Source: Myxococcus dinghuensis
Lineage (GTDB): Bacteria > Myxococcota > Myxococcia > Myxococcales > Myxococcaceae
Assembly (NCBI RefSeq): GCF_024198235.1
Contig: NZ_JAKCFB010000039.1
Location: 17,212-81,211 of the forward strand
Reading direction: 5' to 3'
DNA length: 64,000 nt
Positions 16,255 through 27,483 of the stretch are shown one piece after another. Under the pieces are notes generated by a model. It searched no databases, was not told the DNA's origin, and was given only the letters and a program-made list of their open reading frames with translations. The position numbers and the translations under genes were made by a program. The stretch's first letter is position 1, and each line of letters opens with the position of its first letter.

Positions 16255-18147
16255 TCAGACGCGATAGGTGGCGGCCACCTTCTCCATGCGGAGGGCCACC
16301 TCACGCAGCGCGGCGGTCATCTGCTGCGCGTTGCGCAATCCGGCCATCGTCTCCTCCATCATCCGGGACAGGTCGGTGACGGCGGTGAAGATCTGCGAGA
16401 CGCCGGCGCTCTGCTGGGTGACGGCGGCGGCGATCTGCTTCGCGGCGGCGACGTTGTCGTGGACGATTCCGACCAGCTCCCGGAGGCTCCCGCCGCTGGC
16501 CTGGACCTGGGAAAGCCCCACCTCGGCGCCCTCCTGGCTCTGCTCGGCCATCTTGACGGAGCCCTGGATGGAGACGCGGATGTCGTCGAGGATCTCCTTC
16601 ACGCGGCTGGTGGAGGAGATGGACTGGTCGGCGAGGCTGCGAATCTCCCGGGCCACGACGCCGAAGCCCTTGCCGTGCTCGCCGGAGCGGGCCGCCTCGA
16701 TGGCCGCGTTGAGCGCGAGCATGTTGGACTGGTCCGCCAGGTCCTTCACCGTCTGGGTGATGCCGCCAATCTGGCGCGTGCGCTCGTTGAGGGCGGAGAT
16801 GCTGGCCACCATCCGCCCCACCTGCTCGCGAAGCTGCTCGAAGCCCTGGAGGCTGGCGGCCACGGTCTGCTCACCCGCGCGCCCCACCTCCTGCGAGCGC
16901 TCCGCCACGCCGAGCACCGCCTGCGAGCGCTCCGCCGCCATCCGCGACGTCTGTTCGATCTCCCGCGCCGTCTCCTGCGTCTCGTGGAGGGCGGCGGCCT
17001 GGCGCGACAGGTTGCCCTCCTGCTGGGCGGCGGCGGCCGTGAGGTCCGCGACGGTCCGGCCCAGCACGCGCGTGCCCTCCTGGAGCTCGCGGTTGGACTC
17101 CCGCAGGTGGTCCATCATCTGGGAGAACGTGAGGGCCAGCTGCCCCACCTCGTCCCGGCGGTCGACCAACTCCACGCGCTGGGTCAGGTCCCCCTCGCGG
17201 ACGACGCGGGCCACGACCTCGCTCAGCTGGGTGATGGGCCGCGTCGTGCCCCGGGCCAGGGCGAACGCGCCCGCGCCCGCCACGGCGAGCGACAGCAGGG
17301 TGATCGTCACCGACAGCGTCTCCGCCGTGTCGAGGGGCGCGTAGGCCTCCTCGGGCTCGACGGTCGCCACGAAGCGCCAGCCGTCCCCCACGTCCCTGGC
17401 GTGGGTCTCGTTGATGGACTCCACCTGGACCACGTCCGAGGTGCGCGCGGCCCCCCCCTCCTGGCTGTCGAAGAGCGTCTCGCCCTCCACGCCCTTCACC
17501 TCCAGGGCGAAGCTGCCCAGGCCTCGCGAGCGGGCGCGCTCCAGCGCGGGCGCGACCACGCCCCGGACCTGGCCCCACTCGAAGGGCGCCAGCAGCACGC
17601 CGATCCGCGCGCCGCTCAGGGGGCTGAGGATGGGCACCGCGAGCGGCAGCACGACCTGCCCGAAGTAGGGGTCCTCCCGGGTGAAGCCGCGGATGTCCTG
17701 GTGCCCCGTCAGCGCCGCGCGGAACCACGCCGCCGCGAGGACGTCCTTCTCGTGTCCGGCGTAGGCCTGGAGCAGCCGGGGGTCGCTCGCCGACACGGCC
17801 TGCCCCTCCTCCGTGAAGAGCACGAGCCCCGCGAAGGACGGGTGGCGCTTCTCGAGCGAGGCCAGCACCGCGTCGCTCTTCTCGTAGGTGTCGAACAGGA
17901 GCGCGCCACGGATGATGGAGTCCTCCGCCCAGCTGCGGACGTTCGCCTCGCGCTCCGAGAGCGCGGTCTCCACCACGTCACGCAGGTGCTGGGCCTCCGC
18001 GCGGAGCGAGGCGTTGATCTGCTCCTGGATGAGGTCGAAGACGAAGACGCGCCCCAGGACGTTGAGGGGCAGGAGCGTGCACAGGGTGAGCGCGCAGACG
18101 GCCGCCATGAGGCGGGTCTGAAGCGAGAAGCGATCCAGGAAGCGCAT
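16255..18147 (-). CDS. Methyl-accepting chemotaxis protein
   Basis: This 630-residue transmembrane chemoreceptor has TM1 at about residues 13-35, a periplasmic sensor of ~240 residues (Cache-like: FDTYEKSDAVLASLEKRHPS), TM2 near 275-295, a HAMP domain (RGTTRPITQLSEVVARVVRE) and a long signalling coiled coil. The conserved hairpin tip is intact: NMLALNAAIEAARSGEHGKG then FGVVAREIRSLAD, the surface that binds CheA/CheW. The cytoplasmic part is rich in Gln/Glu pairs that could be methylated. The 22-bp gap after the Cache-like gene suggests co-transcription. In myxobacteria such receptors may feed motility or developmental Che systems; no che genes are in the window. The ligand is unknown. Confidence 0.92.
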   Translation of the reverse strand: MRFLDRFSLQTRLMAAVCALTLCTLLPLNVLGRVFVFDLIQEQINASLRAEAQHLRDVVETALSEREANVRSWAEDSIIRGALLFDTYEKSDAVLASLEKRHPSFAGLVLFTEEGQAVSASDPRLLQAYAGHEKDVLAAAWFRAALTGHQDIRGFTREDPYFGQVVLPLAVPILSPLSGARIGVLLAPFEWGQVRGVVAPALERARSRGLGSFALEVKGVEGETLFDSQEGGAARTSDVVQVESINETHARDVGDGWRFVATVEPEEAYAPLDTAETLSVTITLLSLAVAGAGAFALARGTTRPITQLSEVVARVVREGDLTQRVELVDRRDEVGQLALTFSQMMDHLRESNRELQEGTRVLGRTVADLTAAAAQQEGNLSRQAAALHETQETAREIEQTSRMAAERSQAVLGVAERSQEVGRAGEQTVAASLQGFEQLREQVGRMVASISALNERTRQIGGITQTVKDLADQSNMLALNAAIEAARSGEHGKGFGVVAREIRSLADQSISSTSRVKEILDDIRVSIQGSVKMAEQSQEGAEVGLSQVQASGGSLRELVGIVHDNVAAAKQIAAAVTQQSAGVSQIFTAVTDLSRMMEETMAGLRNAQQMTAALREVALRMEKVAATYRV

Positions 18148-18169
18148 GGGGCTCGGAGACGAAGAGGTT

Positions 18170-18706
18170 TCAGAGATCCAGCAGGGAGAGGCTGAAGGTG
18201 ACGGCGCCGATGACCCGGCCCGCGTCCCGGATGGGCAGGGAGACCTGGACGACGTAGGTCAGCGACGAGTCGTCGAAGAAGGGCTTCTCCGTCAGCGCCA
18301 CGCCCCGCGTGAACGGGACCTGGAACTTCGCCTCGTCCCCCTGCCAGTAGTCGGACGGGCGGCGCGTGGCCCCCACCAGCCCCCCGAGCTTGTCCATCAC
18401 GAAGGACTCGGCCAGGCGGCGCCCCAGCGCCTGCTGGTGCCGGACGAGGAGCTTCGAGCACGCCGACCCGAGGACCTCCTTCTTCAAGGGCGTGAGCTGC
18501 GACGTCGCCTGCCAGGCCTCGTCCCGCTCGCGCACGGTGTCCAGCGACACGCCCCGCGCGTTCTGCGCGCGCACGGCCTCGACGATCTGCGGGTCCGCCG
18601 CCAGCCGTGACAACGCCGGCATGAGACGTTCGACCTTCGCGAGCTGCGCGGCCCCATCCGGAGGCACCCCCGCGAGCAGCGTGAACACGACACCAGTCCA
18701 GTGCAT
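18170..18706 (-). CDS. Secreted Cache/PDC-type sensor protein
   Basis: This 178-residue protein has a short hydrophobic N-terminus (MHWTGVVFTLLAG) and a single sensor-like domain. The segment LVGATRRPSDYWQGDEAKF followed by an F-D-D-S-S strand and YVVQVSLPIRD..VIGAVTFSLSL matches the ligand pocket of PDC/Cache sensors found in periplasmic parts of kinases and chemoreceptors. There is no output domain. It lies directly upstream of the chemoreceptor, same strand, 22 bp apart, so it could be a separate periplasmic binding partner. ATG 18706 is one choice; a frame extension to 18778 adds an Arg-rich leader and seems less likely. Confidence 0.65.
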   Translation of the reverse strand: MHWTGVVFTLLAGVPPDGAAQLAKVERLMPALSRLAADPQIVEAVRAQNARGVSLDTVRERDEAWQATSQLTPLKKEVLGSACSKLLVRHQQALGRRLAESFVMDKLGGLVGATRRPSDYWQGDEAKFQVPFTRGVALTEKPFFDDSSLTYVVQVSLPIRDAGRVIGAVTFSLSLLDL

Positions 18707-18929
18707 CCCGACCTCGTCACATCCGCGATGACTCGGCGGGAACGGCCCCCTCCTCCGCCGGCGGACGGGTCGGAACAATACATGAATGAAACATCACCCG
18801 TGAGCAGGCGAGAGCGACGGCCCCCCGCCCCCCGTCACCCCGAGTGCCCGCCTGCATTCATCCGAGACATCGTGGGTCGATGACGACACATCCGTTCACC
18901 TGGATGTCACACGGCACGAAGAGCGGATT

Positions 18930-19631
18930 TCAGCGAGCAAGCTGGGCGAAGTGATGCGCCAGTCGCTGGAGCAACTCGGTATTTTCCTTTTCGGCGGCCT
19001 TCAGCCTGGGCAGTTGCGACTTCAACTCCGCGAGGTCCTTGCCGCGCTGCTTCAAATCCTCGGCGCCCAGCTCCAGCCAGTGGCCGAGCTCCGCCGCGGT
19101 CAGCTCCAGGTGGAACTGGAAGCCATACGAGCCGCCCAGGCGGAAGGCCTGCTGGACGTAGCGGTCCGTGGAGGCGAGCAGCGTCGCGCCGGGCACGGGC
19201 TTGAAGGTGTCACCGTGCCAGTGGGCGACGGTCGACTTCGGGCGCGCCCCGGCGATGACCTCGTCCTCCAGGCCCTCCTTCGTCCAGCGCACGGGCGCGG
19301 CGCCCACCTCGAAGCCATTCTTGCCGGGGAACACCTCCGCGCCGGCGGCCGCGGCCAGCATCTGCGCCCCGAGGCAGAAGCCCAGGCACGGGCGCTCGTT
19401 GGCGAGCCGCTCCAGGAGGATGGCCAGCTCGTCGCGGAGGAAGGGGTGCTGGTCGGCCTCGTAGACGCCCATGGGGCCGCCCATCACCACCACCAGCTCC
19501 GCGTCCACGTCCTCGCGGCGCACGGCGCGGAAGCGGTTCACCAGCGTGAAGCCCACCTCCTCCAACGCCGGTCCCAGCAGCCCGACGCCCTCGTGCTCCT
19601 CGTGCTGATACACCACGGCTCGCATCGTCAC
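18930..19631 (-). CDS. Class I glutamine amidotransferase-like protein
   Basis: This 233-residue protein has the class I glutamine amidotransferase fold. The nucleophile elbow is GFCLGAQ (Cys about 85) and the catalytic His lies in YGFQFHLELT with a Glu two residues on, completing a Cys-His-Glu triad. VVMGGPMGVYEADQHPFL is typical of the stand-alone GMP-synthase-like group, which includes gamma-glutamyl hydrolases and GuaA-like glutaminases. There is no synthetase partner nearby, so the substrate is unknown. The C-terminal ~40 residues (LAELKSQLPRLKAAEKENTE) look helical. The start is ATG 19631, with a second ATG two codons later. Confidence 0.85.
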   Translation of the reverse strand: MTMRAVVYQHEEHEGVGLLGPALEEVGFTLVNRFRAVRREDVDAELVVVMGGPMGVYEADQHPFLRDELAILLERLANERPCLGFCLGAQMLAAAAGAEVFPGKNGFEVGAAPVRWTKEGLEDEVIAGARPKSTVAHWHGDTFKPVPGATLLASTDRYVQQAFRLGGSYGFQFHLELTAAELGHWLELGAEDLKQRGKDLAELKSQLPRLKAAEKENTELLQRLAHHFAQLAR

Positions 19632-19683
19632 GACCTCCCTGCGCGTTCCACGCCGACGGAGCCTAGCGGAAACCCGGCCCGCG

Positions 19684-20574
19684 TCAGGGCCCGGACTTCA
19701 CCGCCCGCCGCGCCGGATCGACGATGCGCAGGAGGCCCTCCTGGGCCACGGAGGCGACGAGGCGGCCGTCGCGCGTGTAGATGGAGCCACGCGCCAGGCC
19801 CCGGGCATTGGCCGCCCACGGGCTGTCCATGACGTAGAGCAGCCAGTCGTTGACGCGCAGGTCGCCGTGGAACCACAGGGCGTGGTCCAGGCTGGCGCCG
19901 ATGATGTCCGGCTTGAAGAAGCTGGTCCCGTGCGGGAGCAGCGCGGTGCTGATGAGGTTGAAGTCGGACGCGTACGCCAGCACGTACTTGTGCACCTGCG
20001 GGTCGTCCGGGAGCTGGCCGTCCGCGCGGAACCAGACGGCCTTGGACGGGGCGTGCGGCGTGGGGTTGAACGGGTCCACGTACGCCACGGGCCGCATCTC
20101 GATGGGCTTGGCGCACAGGAACTTGTCGCGCAGCCGCTCCGGGATGCGGTGCGCCTGGCGGCGCAGCAGGTCCATCTCCGTCTCGAGCGACTCCGGCGGC
20201 GGCACGTCCGGCATGGACGACTGGTGCGCGAAGCCGGGCTCGTCCCCCTGGAACGACGCCATCAGGGTGAAGATGGGCTGCCCCTTCTGGATGGCCACGA
20301 TGCGGCGCGTGGTGAAGCTGCCGCCGTCCCGCACCCGGTCCACCGTGTAGACGACGGGGACGCTCGCGTCGCCCGCCCGCAGGAAGTAGCCGTGCATCGA
20401 GTGCACGTGGCGCTCCGCCTCCACCGTCTGGCTCGCCGCCGAGAGCGCCTGCCCCAGCACCTGCCCACCGAAGAGCTGGCGGAAGCCCAGGTCCTGGCTC
20501 TTCCCGCGAAACAGGTTTTCTTCGATGGCCTCCAGCTTGAGGAGCTCCAGCAGCTCATCCAGGACACGACTCAT
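19684..20574 (-). CDS. tesB: Acyl-CoA thioesterase II
   Basis: This 296-residue double-hotdog enzyme hydrolyses medium- and long-chain acyl-CoA to free fatty acid and CoA. The family signature is clear: FRQLFGGQVLGQAL in the first hotdog, ASLDHALWFH with the catalytic Asp in the second, DWLLYVMDSPWA, RGSIYTRDGRLVASVAQEG and LLRI near the end. Length matches TesB. Start ATG 20574 has AGGAGA about 10 nt upstream. The leader before it contains two overlapping inverted repeats (20603-20661). The 51-bp gap to the amidotransferase gene suggests possible co-transcription, but no functional link is evident. Confidence 0.93.
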   Translation of the reverse strand: MSRVLDELLELLKLEAIEENLFRGKSQDLGFRQLFGGQVLGQALSAASQTVEAERHVHSMHGYFLRAGDASVPVVYTVDRVRDGGSFTTRRIVAIQKGQPIFTLMASFQGDEPGFAHQSSMPDVPPPESLETEMDLLRRQAHRIPERLRDKFLCAKPIEMRPVAYVDPFNPTPHAPSKAVWFRADGQLPDDPQVHKYVLAYASDFNLISTALLPHGTSFFKPDIIGASLDHALWFHGDLRVNDWLLYVMDSPWAANARGLARGSIYTRDGRLVASVAQEGLLRIVDPARRAVKSGP

Positions 20575-20879
20575 GGAGGTCTCTCCTATCCGACCCCCCG
20601 GGGCCCTGTCTCGGGGACAGTGAGCGCCCGGGCGGCGAGACGGGAATGAGACAGGGCGCTCGCCCGGGAGCGGACGTTCGTCCTCCCGCCGAGGGACCTC
20701 GACCGCGCCGCGTGTCCTCCCGACACCATGAAACACGATGACGCCAGGCGTCACCCGCATGTCAGGCAAATCGCAACAGGATGGCTTGAAGCGGGACGCC
20801 CAACTGCGCGACGCTCGCGGCATTTCCCGACAACGCGACCCAGGTGGCGACGGGTGACCCAACCAACCATGGGGGGAAC
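20575..20879. other. Divergent intergenic region, 305 bp
   Basis: There is no gene here. The region holds the tesB leader and the promoter side of the SBF carrier. Three inverted repeats are visible: GCCCTGTCTC/GAGACAGGGC (20603-20612 with 20648-20657, perfect 10 bp), GAGCGCCC/GGGCGCTC (20622-20629 with 20654-20661), which overlaps it and so competes, and a 15-bp palindrome at 20739-20753. Confidence 0.55.
20739..20753. promoter_or_regulatory. 15-bp palindrome, candidate operator
   Basis: TGACGCC-a-GGCGTCA is a perfect dyad with one central base. It lies 165 bp from tesB and 126 bp from the SBF carrier start, so a bound dimer could affect either gene. Confidence 0.4.
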
Positions 20880-21782
20880 ATGCAGTCCAATGTCCTGACG
20901 ACCGTGCTGATGCCGTTGTCCCTCGCCATCATCATGCTCGGCCTGGGGTTGTCGCTGACGCTGGAGGACTTCAAGCGCGTCATCGTCTACCCGCGCGCGG
21001 TGATCCTGGGCCTCGTGGTCCAGATGCTGGTGCTGCCGCTGGTCTGCGCCCTCATCGCGCACGCCTTCGGCATGGGGCCGGAGCTGGCGGTGGGGTTGAT
21101 GTTGCTGGCGGCGTCACCGGGGGGCGCCACGGCGAACCTCTTCAGCCACCTGGCCCGGGGAGACGTCGCGCTCAACATCACGCTGACCGCGGTCAACAGC
21201 GCGCTGACCATCTTCACCCTGCCCCTCATCGTGAACCTGTCGATGATGCACTTCATGGGCGAGGGCCGCGCCATGCCCATGCAGTTCGACAAGATGGTGC
21301 AGGTGATGGTCATCGTGCTGGGGCCGGTGAGCCTGGGCATGCTGGTCCGCTCGCGCAAGCCCGGCATCGCCCTGCGCCTGGACAAGCCCATCCGCATCCT
21401 CTCCGCCGCGTTCCTCGCGCTCATCGTCGCGGCGGCCGTCTTCAAGGAGCGCGAGCACGTGGGGTCGTACTTCCAGCAGGTCGGGCTCGCGGCGCTGGCG
21501 TTCAACGTGGCCAGCCTGGGGATCGGCTTCGTGGCGCCGCTCCTGTTCCGCCTGCCCCGGCGTCAGGCGGTGGCCATCGGGATGGAGATCGGCATCCACA
21601 ACGGCATCCTGGCCATGACCATCGCCATGAGCCCGCTGCTGCTCGACAACGCGACGATGGCCATCCCGCCCGCCATCTACAGCATCATCATGTACTTCAC
21701 GGCGGCGGCCTTCGGTTACGGGGTGACGCGGCTGCAGGCCCCCGAGCCCGAGGCGGCCGACGCCACGCCCAGCCAGACCTGA
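20880..21782 (+). CDS. Bile acid:sodium symporter family (BASS) transporter
   Basis: This 300-residue, 9-10-helix transporter is of the classical BASS/SBF family (PF01758). Diagnostic stretches are LAASPGGATANLFSHLARGD, in the first crossing helix, followed by ALNITLTAVNSALTI, and EIGIHNGILAMTIAMSP in the second. Bacterial relatives import bile acids, pantoate or other organic anions with Na+. A GGGGGG stretch precedes ATG 20880 by 3-4 nt. It is a different subfamily from the carrier at 11646. No substrate-specific neighbour is seen. Confidence 0.88.
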   Translation: MQSNVLTTVLMPLSLAIIMLGLGLSLTLEDFKRVIVYPRAVILGLVVQMLVLPLVCALIAHAFGMGPELAVGLMLLAASPGGATANLFSHLARGDVALNITLTAVNSALTIFTLPLIVNLSMMHFMGEGRAMPMQFDKMVQVMVIVLGPVSLGMLVRSRKPGIALRLDKPIRILSAAFLALIVAAAVFKEREHVGSYFQQVGLAALAFNVASLGIGFVAPLLFRLPRRQAVAIGMEIGIHNGILAMTIAMSPLLLDNATMAIPPAIYSIIMYFTAAAFGYGVTRLQAPEPEAADATPSQT

Positions 21783-21831
21783 GCCTCCGGGCTCCGTCGT
21801 CGTCCCCCCCCCGCCCCGAGGTCGTCCCGAG

Positions 21832-22824
21832 ATGATGTCTTCGCGTCTGCCGCCATGCCTCCGTCCGCTGTGTCTCGTGCTGGGCCTGTCGCTCCCCGCG
21901 GCGGCCCAGACGTCCGCCGCGACGCCGGAGCTCCCCCCTGTCGCGCCCACGGCCCCTCCGGAGGTGACGCCGCCGAGCGAGCCTCCCCCGCCCATCCCCC
22001 GCGCCATCCCCGACGTGCGGGTCTACCTCTCGAGCCTCAACGTCTTCCGCTACAACCCGCTGGGGCTGGAGTCGCAGAACCGGCTGGTGGCGCAGAAGCG
22101 GCTGTTCGACAGCCCGTCGGTGTTGCTGCGCGACACCTTCGTCAACGCCGCGCTGAGCCTGAAGCTCAGCCCCGCCTCGTACAAGATCGGCCCCACGGTG
22201 GACATCCAGCCGCTCGCGGTGCTCAACGTGCGCGCCGGCTACGAGTACATGCAGTTCTTCGGCACCATGGGCTTCCTCCAGTCGTTCCCGGATGCCTTCC
22301 GGGACTTCTCCGACGACATCCGCCAGGACGGGGAGGACGGGGCCTACAGCACCACGGGCCACCACTTCTTCATCGAGCCCACGCTCCAGGCGAAGGTGCG
22401 GTCCATCGCGCTGCGCACCAAGTTCGCCATCGAGTACTGGAACGTGGACCTGCGCGACGGCGGGACGACCTTCTACGAGGCCACGCCGGACACGCTCGTG
22501 CCGGGCAAGGGCTGGCTCTTCGCCAACGACACGGACCTCATCTGGCTGGGCACGCAGTGGACCGTGGGCCTGCGCTACAGCGCCGTCTGGCCCCGCTACG
22601 ACGAGGCCCAGGGCGTCCCGGAGGGCACGTCCGCGAACAACAGCCACATGCGCGTGGGGCCGCTGGTGGCCTACGCCTTCAACACGGACGAGGGCACGCG
22701 CTTCAACCGCCCCACCGTGCTCGCCAACGTGGCCTGGTACCTGAAGCACCCCAACCGCGAGGAGGCGCTGCCGTACCTGCTCGTCGGCTTCGCGTTCAAC
22801 TCGGACATCGTGAGCAGCCGCTAG
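21832..22824 (+). CDS. Exported outer-membrane-like protein of unknown function
   Basis: This 330-residue protein has a signal peptide (LVLGLSLPAAAQ), a proline-rich linker to about residue 55 (PPVAPTAPPEVTPPSEPPPP) and then about 270 residues of amphipathic beta strands with abundant Tyr/Trp and repeated short polar turns. That pattern points to an outer-membrane beta barrel of 12 or more strands. No specific family is recognised. It starts 49 bp after the BASS transporter and could be cotranscribed with it. The first ATG of an ATGATG pair is used. Confidence 0.6.
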   Translation: MMSSRLPPCLRPLCLVLGLSLPAAAQTSAATPELPPVAPTAPPEVTPPSEPPPPIPRAIPDVRVYLSSLNVFRYNPLGLESQNRLVAQKRLFDSPSVLLRDTFVNAALSLKLSPASYKIGPTVDIQPLAVLNVRAGYEYMQFFGTMGFLQSFPDAFRDFSDDIRQDGEDGAYSTTGHHFFIEPTLQAKVRSIALRTKFAIEYWNVDLRDGGTTFYEATPDTLVPGKGWLFANDTDLIWLGTQWTVGLRYSAVWPRYDEAQGVPEGTSANNSHMRVGPLVAYAFNTDEGTRFNRPTVLANVAWYLKHPNREEALPYLLVGFAFNSDIVSSR

Positions 22825-22900
22825 GTCCGGAGGGGGGCGCGGTCCTGGACCCGTCGGAGCCAGAGAGCCCGTCCGCGCGGGAAGCGCTCGCGGGCCATCC

Positions 22901-22926
22901 GACGCCACCCCGGAGCGGGGGGCGTC
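22901..22926. terminator. Hairpin between convergent genes
   Basis: GACGCC-a-CCCC pairs with GGGG-GGCGTC over 10 bp with one bulge and a 5-nt loop. It lies between the outer-membrane protein gene and slyD. Confidence 0.5.
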
Positions 22927-22953
22927 CTCGCACGTCGTCCTCGTGGGACGGCG

Positions 22954-23448
22954 TCAGTCGTGGTCGTGCCCGTGGCCTTCCGGCCCGTGCGCGTGACCGT
23001 GCTCCAGCTCCTCGGCGGTGGCGGCGCGCACGTCGCGCACGGTGATGTCGAAGTGGAGCGTCTTGCCCGCGAGCGGATGGTTGAAGTCCACCATCACCGT
23101 CTTCTCGCGGATCTCCTTGACGGTGACCTCCATCTCGTTGCCCTCGTCGTCGCTGGCGAACAGCTCGCCGCCGACCTCGAGCGTCAGGTCCTCCGGGAAG
23201 GAGTCGCGGGGGACCTCCTCGATGCCGTCCGGATCGTACTCGCCGTAGCCCTCGTCCGGCGTGATGACGACCTTCAGGGAGTCGCCCTTCGTCTTCCCCT
23301 CCAGGGCCTTCTCCAGGCCCGGGACGATCTCTTCGTGGCCCTGCAGGTAGACGAGGGGCTCGTCGCCCTCGCTCTCGTCCACCACCTTGCCATCGCCCAG
23401 GTGCAGCTTGAAGTCGATGGAGACGACACTGTCCTTCGTGATTTTCAT
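22954..23448 (-). CDS. slyD: FKBP-type peptidyl-prolyl isomerase / chaperone SlyD
   Basis: This 164-residue protein catalyses cis-trans isomerisation of Xaa-Pro bonds and has chaperone activity through an inserted flap domain. The FKBP half is split: VSIDFKLHLGDGKVVDES and VPGLEKALEGKTKGD at residues 1-70, insert-in-flap about 75-120 (DEGYGEYDPDGIEEVPRDSF), then VDFNHPLAGKTLHFDITVRD. The C-terminus is a short His-rich tail (HGHAHGPEGHGHDHD) that may bind Ni or Zn, shorter than the E. coli tail and lacking its Cys residues. ATG 23448 fits the family N-terminus; the long open frame upstream is spurious. Confidence 0.92.
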   Translation of the reverse strand: MKITKDSVVSIDFKLHLGDGKVVDESEGDEPLVYLQGHEEIVPGLEKALEGKTKGDSLKVVITPDEGYGEYDPDGIEEVPRDSFPEDLTLEVGGELFASDDEGNEMEVTVKEIREKTVMVDFNHPLAGKTLHFDITVRDVRAATAEELEHGHAHGPEGHGHDHD

Positions 23449-23522
23449 GGCGCCCTCATAGCGCAGGCGGCTGGCCGGCGCCCTCAACATCTGCATCACC
23501 GCTCGAAACCCGACGCAACGCT

Positions 23523-24956
23523 TCAGGGGTCGGGACGCGCGGCCCTTGCGCGCAGGTCCAGGGAGGGGGTGCGCGCGCCGCGCTCGATGCGCCCCTCCAG
23601 CCGGACGATGCGGCGCCGGTGGTCCTCCGGCAACTCGGCCGCCGCGGACTTCCTCGCGTGCTCCAGCGCCTGGCGGAGGTCCTTGAGGGCGTGCTCGTAC
23701 AGCTTCGCGAGCTCCAGGTGCAGCGTGGCGGCCTGGAAGCCCCGCGCCGTCTCCAGCGCCTGGAGCAGGTGGTTCGCCGCGGCCATGGGTTCGCCGGCCA
23801 TGCGCGCCAGGCGGGAGGCCAGGGCCAGCGCCTCGATGCCCACGTTGCCGGGCCCCCGGGCCGCGGCGCGCGCGAAGGCCCGGGCCCGCGCGTGGTCCCC
23901 CGCGCGCAGGGCCACGCCCGCGAAGCCCAGGAGGTCCCGGGGGTCCTCGCTCGCGAACGCCGAGCCCCCGTCCGCCCCCGCCCGGAAGCGGCGCCCCAGC
24001 TCTCCGAGCAGCGCCGCGAGCAGCAGCAGGTCGTTGGCGTTGTGCTCCAGCACCGGCGTCAGCGAGGCGCCATCCCCTCCGCGCAGGTAGCGGAAGTACA
24101 GCTCCGGGATGAGCGCCCCATCCACGTCGTCCACCCGGCGATAGCCGAGCACCTGCTCCTCCATGTGCACCAGCCGCGTCCCCGCGCCCCGGTGCTTGAA
24201 GACGCGGCGGGCGCAGTGCAGCAGGTCCAGGTGGGGCAGCTCCCGGGGCGTCGTGACGCGGTTGAGGACGAAGCGGGTGCGCAGGAGCGGCCAGTCGAAG
24301 CTCTTGCCGTTGAACGTCACCAGACAGGACGCGTGGGCCATGCGCGCGGCGAGCCACCGGAGCATGGGGGCCTCCTCCCCCAGCTTGCGCAGGAAGAGCT
24401 GGCGCACCCGCAGCGAGCGCCCCTCGAACCAGGCGACGCCCACCAGGAAGGGCACCGTGCCCGTGCCTCCCGCGAGCCCCGTGGTCTCCGTGTCGAGGAA
24501 GAGCATCCGCTGGAAGTCCACCGCCGCCAGGTCCTCGTGCAGCGCGAGGCTGGCGATGAGCGACGCCTCCACGTCCAGCGCCCCCGCCACGGGGGCCGAG
24601 CCGTGGTGGTGGTCGGGGGGGAGCAGCTGCTCGCAGACGTGGAGCGTCCCGTGCGGCGTCTCCTCCGGGACCACGGGGAGCGGCTTCGGCGGCGGGCGCG
24701 GGGCCTCGGCGCGGCGGGCCTGCGTCTGCGTTTGACGCTGGGACCAGTCCGCCAGCATGCGCCGCAGGGACTCGATGCGCGGGTCCTGGGGACGGGGTGG
24801 CTCCGGCGCCGCCTCGACGACGGCGGGCTCCGGGGGGGAAGGCGCGGAGGGCCCCGCCTCGTCACGAGGAGCCTCGGGCGCGACGACGGAGCGAGCGGGG
24901 GCCTTGCTCCCCGGCCCCACGCCCGACAACCGCGCCAGCTTGCGCTTGAGGTCCAC
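23523..24956 (-). CDS. mrfB: MrfB-like 3'-5' exonuclease (YprB) with TPR-like C-terminus
   Basis: This 477-residue protein has a disordered Pro/Ala-rich N-terminus (1-120), an RNase H-like DnaQ-type exonuclease domain (about 145-320) and a helical repeat C-terminus. The nuclease motifs are complete: LFLDTETTG (Exo I), LVTFNGKSFDWPLL (Exo II) and EHNANDLLLLA (Exo III). It matches B. subtilis YprB/MrfB, the exonuclease partner of MrfA in repair of mitomycin C lesions. It begins with GTG 24956 behind a GGGAGG site, 19 bp after mrfA, which is the same gene pair. The repair role is inferred by family and synteny. Confidence 0.82.
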   Translation of the reverse strand: MDLKRKLARLSGVGPGSKAPARSVVAPEAPRDEAGPSAPSPPEPAVVEAAPEPPRPQDPRIESLRRMLADWSQRQTQTQARRAEAPRPPPKPLPVVPEETPHGTLHVCEQLLPPDHHHGSAPVAGALDVEASLIASLALHEDLAAVDFQRMLFLDTETTGLAGGTGTVPFLVGVAWFEGRSLRVRQLFLRKLGEEAPMLRWLAARMAHASCLVTFNGKSFDWPLLRTRFVLNRVTTPRELPHLDLLHCARRVFKHRGAGTRLVHMEEQVLGYRRVDDVDGALIPELYFRYLRGGDGASLTPVLEHNANDLLLLAALLGELGRRFRAGADGGSAFASEDPRDLLGFAGVALRAGDHARARAFARAAARGPGNVGIEALALASRLARMAGEPMAAANHLLQALETARGFQAATLHLELAKLYEHALKDLRQALEHARKSAAAELPEDHRRRIVRLEGRIERGARTPSLDLRARAARPDP

Positions 24957-24975
24957 GCGCGTCGCGCCTCCCGCT

Positions 24976-27393
<2,418 letters not shown>

Positions 27394-27483
27394 GGGGCGG
27401 GCACTGTACAGACGTATACCGGACCGGACAACGCGAACGGTGGCGACGCACCCGGGACGCGACTCGGCTAGGGTGCCGCGCCC

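Noticed and set aside
18888..18907. ACATCC/GGATGT repeat after the amidotransferase gene
   Set aside because: A 6-bp stem is not distinctive; left unannotated.
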